A stretch of 14,626 nucleotides of DNA, from assembly GCA_050246435.1 (NCBI GenBank), contig JBFWWB010000066.1, positions 1 to 14,626 of the forward strand, read 5' to 3'. Source of the stretch: JAKFWI01 sp050246435. Its GTDB lineage: Bacteria; Pseudomonadota; Alphaproteobacteria; Caulobacterales; Aquidulcibacteraceae. A program made the translations under genes and the position numbers. The notes beneath the pieces are model-generated. The model was not told the origin of the DNA and did not search any database. It was given only the letters and a program-made list of their open reading frames with translations. Positions 14,335 to 14,626 of the stretch are shown piece after piece. Position 1 is the first letter of the stretch, and every line of letters begins with the position of its first letter.

Positions 14335-14626
14335 CCCATGCCCTCGCTCAGCGTCGCCAATCCAAAGAAGCCAGTCGCCGTCCCAGTGACTTTCGCCCAG
14401 GCCTGATCGACCCAGGAGAAATGCCAGAATTCATCGGGGTGGTTCACGAAGCCCACCTCGGTCATCACCCAATAGAGCAGCCGGCGGTTGGCGCGCGCCT
14501 CCTCCGCCGAGAACGAAAAGTCCCGCCCCGCCGCCGCGGCTTCATAGTAATCGGTGTTGGCGAGCGCGGTCGCATCATCGAACAAAGCTCCCATGAACAA
14601 CGGCGCGCCGTCTGCCCAAACGATCG
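14331..14626 (-). CDS. ddpX: D-alanyl-D-alanine dipeptidase (DdpX/VanX family), 5' end outside the window
   Basis: The frame is open to the right edge, and only about the last 98 residues are present. The fragment reads DGAPLFMGALFDDATALA, corresponding to the DMGT-FD region of zinc dipeptidases of family M15D. It continues to EARANRRLLYWVMTEVGF and NHPDEFWHFSWVDQAWA, where Glu and His of EFWH are the catalytic base and a zinc ligand of VanX-like enzymes. The upstream His and Asp zinc ligands lie beyond the window. The enzyme splits D-Ala-D-Ala from peptidoglycan turnover. In most Gram-negatives it is catabolic, not a vancomycin-resistance factor. Its stop overlaps the murI GTG start by four bases. 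Any ATG or TTG near 14594-14600 is internal, because the family match extends further upstream. Confidence 0.88.
   Translation of the reverse strand, partial: IVWADGAPLFMGALFDDATALANTDYYEAAAAGRDFSFSAEEARANRRLLYWVMTEVGFVNHPDEFWHFSWVDQAWAKVTGTATGFFGLATLSEGMG

Overview
The window is high-GC, gene-dense bacterial chromosome and most likely comes from an alphaproteobacterium. The evidence is the carboxyspermidine route to spermidine, a structured RNA leader in front of a fold-III ornithine decarboxylase (such leaders, named speF, are described from Alphaproteobacteria), and the overall gene style. A Caulobacterales/Hyphomonadaceae-like source is a guess. I see no tRNA, rRNA, CRISPR array, insertion sequence or prophage gene.

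Layout. Positions 1-718 (-) hold the 5' part of an outer-membrane porin gene of the phosphate-selective O/P type. A 502-bp divergent intergenic region (719-1220) follows. Its left part carries inverted repeats that may be operators. Its right part (about 985-1220) folds into an elaborate RNA leader. From 1221 a rightward polyamine cluster runs: ornithine decarboxylase, a strong 20-bp hairpin, an FkbM-type methyltransferase, carboxy(nor)spermidine dehydrogenase, and carboxy(nor)spermidine decarboxylase (nspC). After it come a 53-residue protein built from only nine amino-acid types and a clean bidirectional terminator (6008-6036). Leftward genes then run back from 10097: agmatine deiminase (aguA), N-carbamoylputrescine amidase (aguB), an NAD(P)-dependent epimerase/reductase of the SDR family, and a DUF4349 membrane lipoprotein. 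A rightward PMT/ArnT-like membrane glycosyltransferase (10216-11745) meets a leftward DUF262/DUF1524 protein (GmrSD-like, possible phage defence) tail to tail. The window ends with leftward glutamate racemase (murI) and the 3' part of a D-Ala-D-Ala dipeptidase gene (ddpX/vanX family), which overlap by four bases.

How the genes work together. Two routes to putrescine are encoded within 9 kb: ornithine to putrescine, and agmatine to N-carbamoylputrescine to putrescine. The dehydrogenase and decarboxylase pair then turns putrescine plus aspartate semialdehyde into carboxyspermidine and spermidine, with no need for decarboxylated S-adenosylmethionine. No arginine decarboxylase, which would supply agmatine, lies in the window. 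murI and ddpX act on D-amino acids of peptidoglycan.

The most interesting non-coding signal is the decarboxylase leader. It has two copies of a hairpin module, each followed by ACTAACG. A 12-bp long-range helix crosses another helix. A pyrimidine-rich strand next to the start codon can pair either with its own hairpin partner or with the Shine-Dalgarno sequence.
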